Positions 21,990-31,729 of a stretch of DNA of 33,247 nucleotides are shown here, one piece after another. The DNA comes from Bisporella sp. PMI_857 (lineage: Eukaryota > Ascomycota > Leotiomycetes > Helotiales > Helotiaceae). The first letter of the stretch is position 1, and the number at the start of each line of letters is the position of its first letter. The DNA lies in assembly GCA_021307315.1 (NCBI GenBank), contig JAJSPD010000178.1, positions 1 through 33,247 on the forward strand, in the 5' to 3' direction. The notes under the pieces were generated by a model. The model was not told the DNA's origin, did no database searches, and saw only the letters and a list, made by a program, of their open reading frames with translations. The position numbers and the translations under genes are program-made.

Positions 21990-23840
21990 ACGTAGTTCAC
22001 AAGCGAGTGGTTAACACAAGCGAGTGGTTATATTTTTCTTGGCATTAAACTTCTGACTTTATACAACAATTATACAACAACTACAAATGGCTCGTACGTG
22101 GAAAAAATCTGACATGCTTTTAGCTGTCCAAACTGTACAAAATAACCCTCGAATGCATGTTACAAAAATTGCACGAATATATAATGTGCCTTATACATCG
22201 TTGTGTCGTCGAGCTCAAGAACGCCCGCAAAACAAAACACTCTACCAACAAATCGAAAATTAACTCAATTAGAAGAAGAAACTATCGTACGACATATTCT
22301 TGACTTAGATTCGCGATCGTTTCCTTCTCGAAGAAGTAGTGTTGAAGATATAGCAAATCGATTGCTTGCGGAACGAAACGCAGGACGCGTCGGCAAAAAC
22401 TGGACTTCGAACTTCGTACAACGACAACTAAAGCTTCGGACGCGTTTTAATCGGAAGATTGATTATCAAAGAGCTAAATGCGAAGATCCGAACGTGTATA
22501 ACGCGTGGTTTCGGCTCGTACGAAACACAATCGACAAATACGGAATCCATGAAAAAGATATATACAACTTTGACGAGACCGGGTTTTTAATGGGCCAGAT
22601 TTCGTCCGAAATAGTTGTAACAACGTTGAACGGCGGAATAAACCTCGAACTGTACAGCAAGAAATCGCGAATAGATTACGGTTATTCAAGGCGTTAGTTC
22701 GTACGGCTATGCGTTACCGCTATATATTATTGTTGCAAGCAAGACCCACTTATCGTCGTGGTACGAAAACAGTCAATTGCCGTACGATTGAGTAATTGCA
22801 GTTACTGCAAATAGTTGGACAACAAATGAACGAGTTTAGATTGGATTCAGCACTTTAATCAGCATACAAAAAGTCGTACGAAAAGTGGATATCGGCTTCT
22901 TATTCTCGATGGCCACGAAAGCCATCATTCAACTGAATTCGAGCTTTATTGCAAAGAACACAATATTATAACGTTATATATGCCTGCACATTCATTTCAC
23001 AAACTTCAGCCACTTGATATTGGGTGTTTCCGCGCTTTAAAACGTTCGTACAGCGCCGAAATTGAAAAGTTAATGCGTGCGCATATTACACACATTTCTA
23101 AAGAAGACTTTTTTCAGCTTTTTATAATGCGTTTCGTACGACAATACAAATCTAATATTCGAGGAGGATTTTGTAGGAACAGGGCTTGTACCGTACAATC
23201 CGGAATATGTGATTTCACAGCTTGATATTAGAGTTTCTACACCAACTCCACTAACAACTTCGTTTGGCTTGCTTTTAGTCTGGAAGCCAAAAACACCGCA
23301 TAATTTGATTGAAACGCAATCTCAAACAACATATGTTAAAGAAAAGATTGTACGACATCAAAACAGCTCTCCGACTTCGCTTTTATTAGTATAGATCAGT
23401 TTGCTAAAGGTGCAACACGTGCAATACATGAACTTGTTTTGCTACGCGAAGAAAACGCAGCACTTCGCAAAGCAAATGATGAACTTAGTCGGCGTCGTCG
23501 TACGAAAAGGCGTCGAATTCAAGAAGGAGGATCACTTAGTTTGCAAAATGCGCAAGATCTTCAGGCTCAAATTGACGTTAATACGCAATTGCAGGCTGAT
23601 TTAGTCCAAAGCAGTGTCGTACAAAGGTTTCCGCACCACAACAACGACGCTGTAAATCGTGCGGAGAAATTGGTCACAACGTACGAACGTGTCAAAATAT
23701 TGGAGTAGAACTTGGAGATTCTGAATCCGAAGAGCTTTAATTAATTAATTGTTTAATTGTTGTGTTATTTAGCTTTTTAGTACTATGCCAAGAAAAATAT
23801 AACCACTCGCTTGTGTTAACCACTCGCTTGTGAACTACGT
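21990..23840 (+). mobile_element. Fot1/pogo-like DNA transposon with 56-bp inverted ends
   Basis: An 1851-bp element flanked by TA (21988-21989, 23841-23842). The inverted ends, 21990-22045 and 23785-23840, match from ACGTAGTTCACAAGCG to TTCTTGGCAT. Each contains two direct copies of CACAAGCGAGTGGTTA, likely transposase-binding sites. The sequence is far less AT-rich than the neighbouring Copia remains, so it probably arrived later. It inserted next to the palindromic minisatellite. Confidence 0.93.
22087..23740 (+). pseudogene. Pogo-superfamily transposase with C-terminal zinc knuckle, frameshifted
   Basis: It starts MARTWKKSDMLLAVQTV with an N-terminal helix-turn-helix, shifts frame near 22225, and continues as a CENP-B-like DNA-binding domain (ANRLLAERNAGRVGKNWTSN). 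The DDE motifs are intact: YNFDETGF (about 22563-22586), LILDGHESHHS (near 22897) and LQPLDIGCF (23006-23032). A second frameshift lies near 22640, with further shifts near 23120-23180 and after 23600, and stops such as GAATAG at about 22668 where TGG is expected. The C-terminus has a charged coiled coil (LREENAALRKANDELSRRRR) and then, in another frame, CKSCGEIGHNVRTC, a CX2CX4HX4C zinc knuckle, ending at TAA 23740. It is therefore inactive, but only by a handful of lesions. Confidence 0.88.
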
Positions 23841-23842
23841 TA

Positions 23843-25973
23843 TGCACTAATACTTCAAGCGCTTTTTTGTTTAAATGATTTGCTTTTTTATGCTATACAT
23901 TCGCTAAATTTAATTTAAGTTTTAAGTAGTTTTTAAAAAAGCAGTATGTTTTATTGATTTAGCGAGTTAAAGTTGAATATATAATTACGTATAATACTAG
24001 TGCAGCAAAAACTTTCTTAAAAGCGAGTAAGTAAAAAAACACTTATTTGTATTTAAAAAAAACTAAATTTCTTTTGCGCTTTAGCTGTTTTACTACAACG
24101 CTTTTTTTACTCGCTTTATACTTTAGTAAACATTTTAGCTTATAAAACCACAATTCGACAGCGAACATCTAAGCTTTTAAAATTATATTTACATAGAATT
24201 TTTTAATTAATGCTACATTTGTTAGCTTAAAATCAACTGTACGTAGTTTTTCCGGCTTATTAAGCGTATTAGAAAAAGTGCGAGTTCTTTTTTTTAGTAT
24301 AAAAAAACTCGTTGTTTCAGATTTTATATACTCGTTGTATTTAACTTTAACAAAAAATCTTAAGTCGAGAAATAACTTGTTGTTTACTAAATAAGTTGCT
24401 TCGCAGTTATCGAACAAAGTACTAACTAATAAAAAGTGTAGTTAAGTGTAGCTTTGTGTTATATACATTTCGGCTAATATGCTTATAACCAGTTCTGGGT
24501 CAATTATCGCGCTGTTAAAAAATACAGAAAAAGTTGATTTTTTGTTCAACGTTTAGTTGAACTATTTTTTCTTTTTGAAAGCTGTTTTTAGCTTTGCTTA
24601 ATTAGCTGAGTTTAGTCGTTCTTAGATCTTTTTTTTGGTTTTTTTTTTTATTGGTTTCGAAAGCGGTTTATCAAACTTTCCGGTAATCGCAAACTGTACT
24701 TTTTTACATTTCTTTAGCTTTTATACATGTTTTAAATTGACACGTCCGGTGTAGTATAAACACTTTTTTTTTTTGTTTAACGAGCTTTTAGCTAAAAAGT
24801 CAGACATATTCTGAAAGTTTAAACTCGAAAAACTGTTATTGTTAGCTTTCTTTTTTAGTGTTACAAACAGACCGAGCTTTTGACTTTTTAGTCCCGAGTT
24901 CGTATTGTTTGCGTAAATTAGCTTTGCGAAACCGGCTGCCAACTGTTCGATTGTTTTTGTTTTTTCACCGATCTTTAATTGCACTATCAAATCTTGCAGC
25001 TTTTTTTTCGCTTAAGCGAAGCTTAGCTTTGTGCGAATAGCCATCAAAAAATCTTGCATAGCTAAATTACTTTGCGCTTTTGCTAGATTGTAAAGCTTTG
25101 CTTGTTTATATGTTTTGTTTCAATTGTTCAGCTACTGTTTCCTATTAATGCTTTCTTTTGCCGCTTAGCTGAAAACTTTTCGGTATTTTGCGCGAACTGT
25201 GTTAATTGTGCTAAGGTCAGTTGGAGCGAACTCTTTTTTCAGTTGTCGTACGAGTGCTTGTATACTAATAGTTTTATCAACTGCTAGCTGTAGTTTTACG
25301 TTTTTTAGCTTTAACGGATTTACTATTTTCGTGATTTAGCTTAACATTTGTTAGTACTTTTTCAGCTGTTTTGTTTACTTTAACATTTTTATTGTATAAT
25401 CTTTGTTGTACATTAACCAGTTCGCTTGCACATCGCTAATTGTAGCAATAAGTGAAACTTGTAGTTTAATAAAAATTTGTTTAAGCTTTATTTTTTCGAT
25501 TGTCGAAGTAAAAGTTCTTGTTAAAAAAACGGTCGATATTGAAAAAGTTGCTTTTGCTTAAAATGTATTGTTTTGATTAACTATTAGCGCTAAATATACA
25601 GTAAACTTAATGTTGTATTTTTCATTGCGAGCTTAATTCTTTTTATTAACCAGCTTTTCCAACGATTTCGGCTTTAATAGTAACACCGCTAAGTTGAATT
25701 AACTGTTAAAAGCGTTTAAATCAACCAGCTCCTACGCGCTTTAGTAGCGTGCTTTATATCCTAATAACATAAACCACTTGGGCCAATTATGCTTATTTTT
25801 TATTAGCACATTAAAAGACTTTTGCGAGTTTGCTATTGTATAGTTGCGGTGTTTTTTGTTGGTATAAAGAATTTTTCTGTAAAAAAAAGTAATTGAGAAA
25901 TTAGCTGTTTTGCTCCTGAAAGCTTTCAATGTGCGCAATAAAAGTGTTCTAATAGCAAAACCGGGCTTATAAC
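23843..25973 (-). mobile_element. Copia-type retrotransposon interior, RIP-degraded (copy B)
   Basis: Minus-strand reading from the primer-binding-like site GTTATAAGCCCGG (25973-25961) leftwards shows gag remains. A zinc-knuckle-like KKKKCLYYTGRVNLKHV sits near 24770-24720 (second Cys now Tyr). A Copia protease-like segment FDNCEATYLVNNKLFLDL follows near 24415-24360, and after it the motif KLTNVALIKKFYVNI, which fits the LxxVlyvP region of Copia proteases. Reverse transcriptase and integrase are not seen. The element ends abruptly at the pogo insertion, and I found no continuation left of 21988. Reading frames are full of stops. Confidence 0.62.
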
Positions 25974-26199
25974 TATTACGGAGAGTACTTAGTAGTGCAG
26001 TAAACAGCTAATTGATTGTTGACAGTCTCAAGTAGCGAAGTGATATTATTGTATATATACACGCTTGAAGAACAAGTAATCTACAATTGATCTGTTCTCC
26101 TAAATACCAGCTCCTTGGCCATCCTTGGCGTGCTCGCTTATCCAGCCAATGATCCCACCACATGAGTCTATCCTGTGACAGATACCCACCCATTTAACA
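25974..26199 (-). mobile_element. Copia-type LTR (copy B) abutting the HET-NACHT-WD40 gene
   Basis: Read from 26199 downward, it begins TGTTAAATGGGTGGG and ends CTCCGTAATA. The primer-site string follows directly, the same arrangement as copy A at 4051-4255. TATATATAC lies in its second half. The WD40 gene's coding frame runs into this LTR: its first in-frame stop (26170-26168) is inside the LTR. The insertion therefore probably truncated or replaced the natural 3' end of that gene. I could not see the other end or a target duplication. Confidence 0.6.
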
Positions 26200-26257
26200 C
26201 CCAAAAACCATTAAAATCACCAGTAGTAAGTGCTATTAATTCTACTATACCCGGGTG

Positions 26258-28030
26258 GCTTGCGAGCGTCTGCTGCAGCGCCCCTGTCGCCGCGTCTCAG
26301 AGCTGTACTGTCTCGTTGTCGGACTTAAACACAATGTGCTGCCTGTCAGGAAAGAACGCTACTGCAGTAACCCAACTCGAGTGGCCTGCAAGCGTTTGCT
26401 GTAGTGCCCCCATCGCTGTGTCCCAAAGCTGTATTGTCTTGTCCTTGAACCCAGACACAACAAGCTGCCCGTTAGGGGAAAACGCTACTACATTAACTGA
26501 ATCCGAGTGGCCTGCGAGCGTCTGCTGCAGCACTCCCGTCGTTGTGTCCCAAAGCCGCACCGTCTTGTTATTGGACCCAGACACAACGAGCCGCCTGTTA
26601 AGAGAAAACGCTACTGCATTAACTGAATCCGAATAACCTTTGAGCGTTTGTTGCAACACTTTCGTTACTGCGTCCCAGAGCTGTACTGTCGTGTTGTAAG
26701 ACCCAGACATAACAAGCCGCCCGTCAAAGGAGAACACTACTGCATTAACTGACTTCGAGTGGCCTGCAAGCGTTTGCTGCACCACCCCTGTCGCTACAAT
26801 CCAAAGCTGCACCGCCCCTATCGCTACATCCCAAATCGGATCCATCTCGTTGTCGGACCCAAACACAATGAGCTGCCTGTCAAAAGAGAACGCTACTGCA
26901 TTAACCCGACTCGAGTGGCCTGCGAGCGTCTGCTGCAGCGCTCCCGTCGTTGTGTCCCAGAGCCGCACCGTTTTGTCATTGGACCCAGACACGACAAGCC
27001 GCCCTGTCACAATCACAATCCTATGGCCTGTAAAGGCGCTGAATAGGTGCTTCAATTACGAGAATACTAAACTAAGGAGGAAAGGTGTAGCTGTTGCTGT
27101 GACATCCCTAACATAAAGACCATGACCACGTGACCGCCATAGGCGAGCTGGTAAGCGAACCAATGGGCGTCTGGTGCGATATTGAGGACTGTGACACGCC
27201 CGTTAAAAGAAAACGCTACTGCATTAACTGAATCCGAATAGCTTTTGAGCGTCTGCTGCAGCTTTCCTGTTGTTGTGTCCCGGAGCTGCACTGTCGTGTT
27301 GTAAGACCCAAACATAAAAAGCTGCCCGACAAGGAAAAACGCTACTGCAGTAACTAAATCCGAGTGGCCTGCAAGCATTCGGTGTAGTGCCTTTGTCGCT
27401 GTGTCCCAAAGCCCCACTGTCCTGTCTTTGGACCCAGACACAACGAGCCGCCTGTTAAGGGAAAACGCTACTGCAGTAACCCAATCCTAGTAATCTGTGA
27501 GCGTCTGCTGCAGCGCTCCTGTCGTTATGTTCCAAAGCTGCACTGTCTTATTATTGGACCCAGACACAACGAGCCGCCTGTTAAGAGAGAACGCTACTGC
27601 ATTAACTGAATCCGAATAGCCTTCGAGCGTCTGCTGCAGCGCTTTTGTCGCTGCGTTCCAAAGCCGCACTGTCTTGTTGTAGGACCCAGACACAATAAGC
27701 CGCCCGTCAAGAAAGAATACTACTGCAGTAACCCAATTTGAGTGACATGCAAGTGTCTGCTGTAGTGCTCCAGTCGCTGCGTCCCAGAGCCGCACTGTTT
27801 TGTTGTCGAACCTAGACACAATAAGCTGCCCGTTAAAAGAGAACGCTACTACATTAACTGAGTTCGAGTAGCCTACAAGCGTTTGCAGCAGCGCTCCTGT
27901 TGTTGTGTTTTAAAGCCGTACTGTCCTGTTATCGGACCCAGACAGGACAAGCCGCCCGTCAGGAAAAAACACTACTGCTTTAACCGGACTCGAGTGGCCT
28001 TCGAGTGTTTGCAATGCCGCGTTCCAGTAT
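26258..28030 (-). repeat. WD40 array, 126-bp (42-codon) repeats
   Basis: The string encoding LQQTLAGHS recurs at 26264, 26390, 26516, 26642, 26768, 26924, 27247, 27373, 27499, 27625, 27751, 27877 and 28003. All intervals are exactly 126 bp except two. One (26768 to 26924) has 30 extra bases encoding a repeated DVAIGAVQLW-like decapeptide. The other (26924 to 27247) contains the solo LTR plus its duplication, 197 bp. Repeats read VNAVAFSxxGRLVVSGSxDKTVRLWD. The array is GC-balanced, with few stops, unlike the HET and NACHT parts. Confidence 0.93.
27005..27196 (+). mobile_element. Solo LTR inside the WD40 array, CGCCC duplication
   Basis: 192 bp, starts TGTCACAATCACAATCC and ends AGGACTGTGACA, flanked by exact CGCCC repeats at 27000-27004 and 27197-27201. 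Removing 197 bp restores the 126-bp repeat spacing and the WD40 reading frame. It is direct evidence of a Gypsy-type insertion followed by LTR recombination. It is oriented plus by TG/CA ends only. The true direction is uncertain. Confidence 0.92.
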
Positions 28031-30649
28031 GCTTGCATTTTTGGTTTCAACTGAATCCAGCGTGGTATGCGATTTTCAAATCGCTTCCGAATAATGCTTT
28101 TTGTAAGGGCGAAAACAAGAGCCGAACAATACAGTTGAAGGGGCGCCTGTTCAATTACTGATCGATTATATAAAGCAAATCGTTTTGCGTTATAAACGTA
28201 TACGTACAAATTAGGGCTGCTACTAGCCTAAAGATATGTTAGTCGCGCCATGTTAAATATAATTCAAGTAGTATACCGGAATGTGAGCCTCCAATAACAA
28301 AATTGCAAGAATTCCTTCTGAAGTTTTGCTTATCTATGCAAGTGCCTCAAGCCAGTAAAGAAAGTGCACCTGAAAGAACTGATAAGCTTGGCTATTGTCA
28401 TAAAGCTAAGACCTACTTCTCTGCAAATGCTGGACCTAGTATAGGCATGCATATTGAACTTCAGAAAGAAGAAACTCTTTAATACGACTGCTTTCAACTT
28501 GAGTGACTTGACTACCAGGTGCATGCAATTCGCAAATATTTTTCTTTAGTGCTTGGGACATTAGCTGTATGCAGTTAGAAACTAATGTCCGATGTGCTTG
28601 TTTCGTATTTACCCAGAAATCTCTACATCGATCTTGATTAAAAAAAAAGTCGCGAAATAAAAGATAGTGTAGACGAAGCGGGTGAGTTGAGTCGCTAAGA
28701 ATATCAACAATCGCATAAAAATCTTCAAGTGTTTGATCGACGTTCTTTTTTTGAAACTGCAATAGCTTGCTTAATAAAAAAGCAGAAAAAGGTAAAAGCA
28801 ATGTTACTATACTTCCAAAAATGCGTTTTAGCATTTCACATAGCTTTTCTTTTTCTTCGTCTGTATAGTTTAAAGAGATAAAGTGTCTAAAAACGGCAAC
28901 GTATATCTCGTTAAAATGCTTTTCTAGTGCAGTCGTAGCGCCGCTGCTGCCTTTAAAAATTCCATCTAGTCTTTTCCGTGCAAACTGCCTTCTTTCGCGG
29001 ATGAATCGACATGCCGTTGCCGCCTAAATAAAGAAACTACTTGCATATTGAACTAGCTGTCTAAGAACATTTTTACTCGGCCAGCTATTTCCAAGATTCT
29101 ACTCCTGACCGATTATTTCCAAAGTATATTCTAGGAAAAAGAAGATATTATAGTTAACAACCGTTGGCGATATATTGTGAAGTATAAAGTCCTAGTGTTC
29201 GGCTTGTGGAATGCGGTACATAACATAGCGGATTGGAATCTTAGGTCTGCTTGTCAGAAAAACTCGAAGTCGTACGGTCGTCAAGAATCGAGCTTCGGCT
29301 AAAAGCCGCAGAATTGTCTGAATGTAGTTTTCGTTGTCACACTTATCAAAAGCATCAACGATAAGTAAATAAAAAAACGGAAATAAGCGTCCGTCTAACC
29401 TCGATAATAGACGGAGAATAAGCTGGCGCCACTAGGCGCGGAGAGACTCGGTTGCAACATTTTCCTGCTTTACAATAGCATCCAGAACCAAACGTTGAAT
29501 TTGTGGCACATTGCGCGCAAGCTGCACAGCAAGAGTTGTAAAAAATCTGCCAGCATAGCTTACATTTCCACCGCCTCTGGAGAAAAAGAAGCTAGCTCCG
29601 AGGCGCTTTTGTTCAAAGTATCGGCGGGCGATAGTTCGAGCAACCGTTGATTTCCTAGTGCCAGCTAAGCCGCTCAGCCAGAAAATAGACCGCTCATTTT
29701 CGCTATCCACCCAGTTGTATATTTCTTTAAAAAAGCCAACTCGAGTATTCGAGAAGCAAAAGGACGAGTCTTGCTTTACATATGAATTGAATAGTGCATC
29801 GACCGTGTACGGTAAGCGATAGAGCACATCTAAATCGAGTCCTGGCTTGCCGATTAGCAATAGCGTTAACAAGTAGGGCTTAACTTTAAACTGAATAGTT
29901 TATTCACTTTTTGAATTTAGATCAATTACTTCTCGAAGTCGTTTAAACGCGTGTTCTTTCCTTTCGCCGTAAATTAGTGGCATATAGACATCGAAAATGC
30001 CAAGCAGCGAATATGCCTGGTTTTTTTTGCGAGTAGTTTCACGATTTTTTGCTTAAGACATTCGCTCGGCGATGCTGAATTCCGAGAGCGGAACCTCTTG
30101 AAGCGCATTGCTAGAAATTCCTGTTATCTCGTAAATAATATTTCCCAAAGTTGCCTTGCTGCCTAATCGCTCCTAGTCTTTAGAAAAGAATTCAACTAAT
30201 TTCGGGGCAAAAAGCTTTTGAAAAGTCCAGCTTCGTGTAAACCATTTGCTTGCTTTAAAAGCTGATTCCCAGGTATAATCGGAAAACAGATCGCTTGCTT
30301 TCCGCTTCCTTGTCGAACTATCCGATAAGTAGACGTAGCATTTAACTGCATTTTAGTACCAACGAAACATAGAGTTAATTGCCTCTGTGAGCTTAGCGCT
30401 GCTCGATTTATCGATGCAGCATGTGTCCACCTAAAAGTATTGCAAGCCGTCACGCTTAGCCTGTTCTCCGCAAAATCGTATTTTATTATAGCCAGCCTTT
30501 CTTGTACCGGTACTATTTTGCAGATCTTTAAAAGTGACCTCCTCCACTTCCTATGTATACGAAAGTATAGCATAATCCCGTGGAATGTTATCGTCAAAAA
30601 ATGTAGTAAAGCGGAACCCGCCATCGTCGTTCAATTCTAAAAGACGCAT

Positions 30650-31515
30650 TATTCGACCAAGACTCGAAAGATTGTAAAGAAAAAAGATTATTAGTAAATG
30701 TTAGTCGCCGAATCGACATTTGTGCGAAGTTGTTGTTAAGTTGAGAAAGAAAGTTAGATTGAGGCTGACGGTCAAATCGACGCATAAACGCAGCTTTACA
30801 GAAGCCTATAGCTGGCTGTTTACGCCATTCAACCCTTATGTAAAACACAGCTTACATAAAACATAGAAGATATCGATGTTTGCATAAATTTCAAGATGCT
30901 TAAAGTCAAAGTACTCATTATTTTTCTCAGCACGTTGGGTTTTTTGCAACACAAAGACAAATGTTAGCAACATGCCAGAATCAGTAAAAGGCTAAGTTGT
31001 ATAAATGTGAAAGCTGGCGAAGCACCAAAAGCTTGGTAATTGATTATGTAAAAAAATTTTATACTGTCACACCGTTCTTTTTATAAATGTTGAATGTTAA
31101 TCAGTGGGGTCACTCTATACTAACCAAAAATCGTTAGCGTTTTGGTCAGAAGTACCGATCCATGTAGCGGTCTTGTACAAATTTACTTGCCACAACAGCC
31201 ATAAGGCTAATAATGACTTCCTGATATAGTAATAAGGCCATAGACCTCTGATAAGACAATTTTATAGGTATTAAGGACAAAATGAGCTTGTGGCGAAGCT
31301 ATAATAAAGGAACTCTATTTCGTTATAAATAAAGACTGGTTGCAAACCAAGCGCGTAAGCAATACCGTTAACGTAATTTTTTAGTGCGAAGGATTCAGAG
31401 CGTTTAGGGATAGCTATAAGATATAATTTATATAAAAACATAGAAATCATCGATGTGTGTATAGAATTTGAGATGCTCAAAGTCAAAGTACCCGATATTT
31501 GTCTCGGCACGATGG
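30650..31515. other. 5' flank of the HET-NACHT-WD40 gene with a duplicated segment
   Basis: No gene recognised. A segment of about 79 bp at 30861-30939 (ACATAGAAGATATCGATG to CAGCACGTTGGG) recurs in direct orientation at 31438-31515 (ACATAGAAATCATCGATG to CGGCACGATGGG), with AGTCAAAGTAC the best-kept part. Read on the minus strand, both give NxxYFDFxHLxxYxxID-like peptides, so they may be exon fragments of a duplicated gene. Confidence 0.5.
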
Positions 31516-31729
31516 GCGTCTCGCTACGCAGGGGGAGACGTTATATAAGTTAAATTATAAATTTTATTTTAAAGAATTAATCAAATTACAAATTTATATA
31601 TAAAAAAGTTTATATTAAAATGCTTCAGCTTTTAAAACATATTATAGTTTTAAAAGCACTTTTATTAAGTGTCACGTGTCACGATCATGGATCATGTGAC
31701 CTAACGTCTGTCCCTGCGTAGCGAGACGC
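31516..31729. mobile_element. 214-bp inverted-repeat element (MITE-like)
   Basis: The ends GCGTCTCGCTACGCAGGG...AGACGTTA (31516-31543) and its inverse (31702-31729) match at 26 of 28 positions. The interior is AT-rich with no coding potential and holds a GTCACGTGTCACGATCATGG stretch near the right end. No clear target duplication flanks it. It lies directly against the end of the duplicated segment at 31438-31515. The superfamily is unknown. Confidence 0.7.

Larger units (their letters stand above)
26200..30649 (-). pseudogene. HET-NACHT-WD40 gene (HET-E/HET-D type), RIP-inactivated
   Basis: Minus-strand start at 30649 (MRLLELNDDGGFRF). HET domain from 30649 to about 29890: YAILSYT, GYNKIRFCGEQA, VDTCCIDKSSSA, EITGISSNAL, LLGIFDVYMPLIYGE. 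NACHT domain from about 29800: IFWLSGLAGTRKST, where the Gly just before the Walker-A Lys is Arg. A helical linker follows with AATACRFIRERRQF and LEDFYAIVDILSDSTHPLRL. Then about 13 WD40 repeats (28030-26258). Family members such as Podospora HET-E are of comparable length (roughly 1400 residues) and act as allorecognition NLRs that trigger cell death on non-self contact. Lesions: at least five stops in the HET part, mostly TAG or TAA where Trp is expected; further stops in NACHT (TAG near 29432) and linker (28436); a frameshift between 28205 and 28290; and a solo LTR at 27005-27196. Confidence 0.93.
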
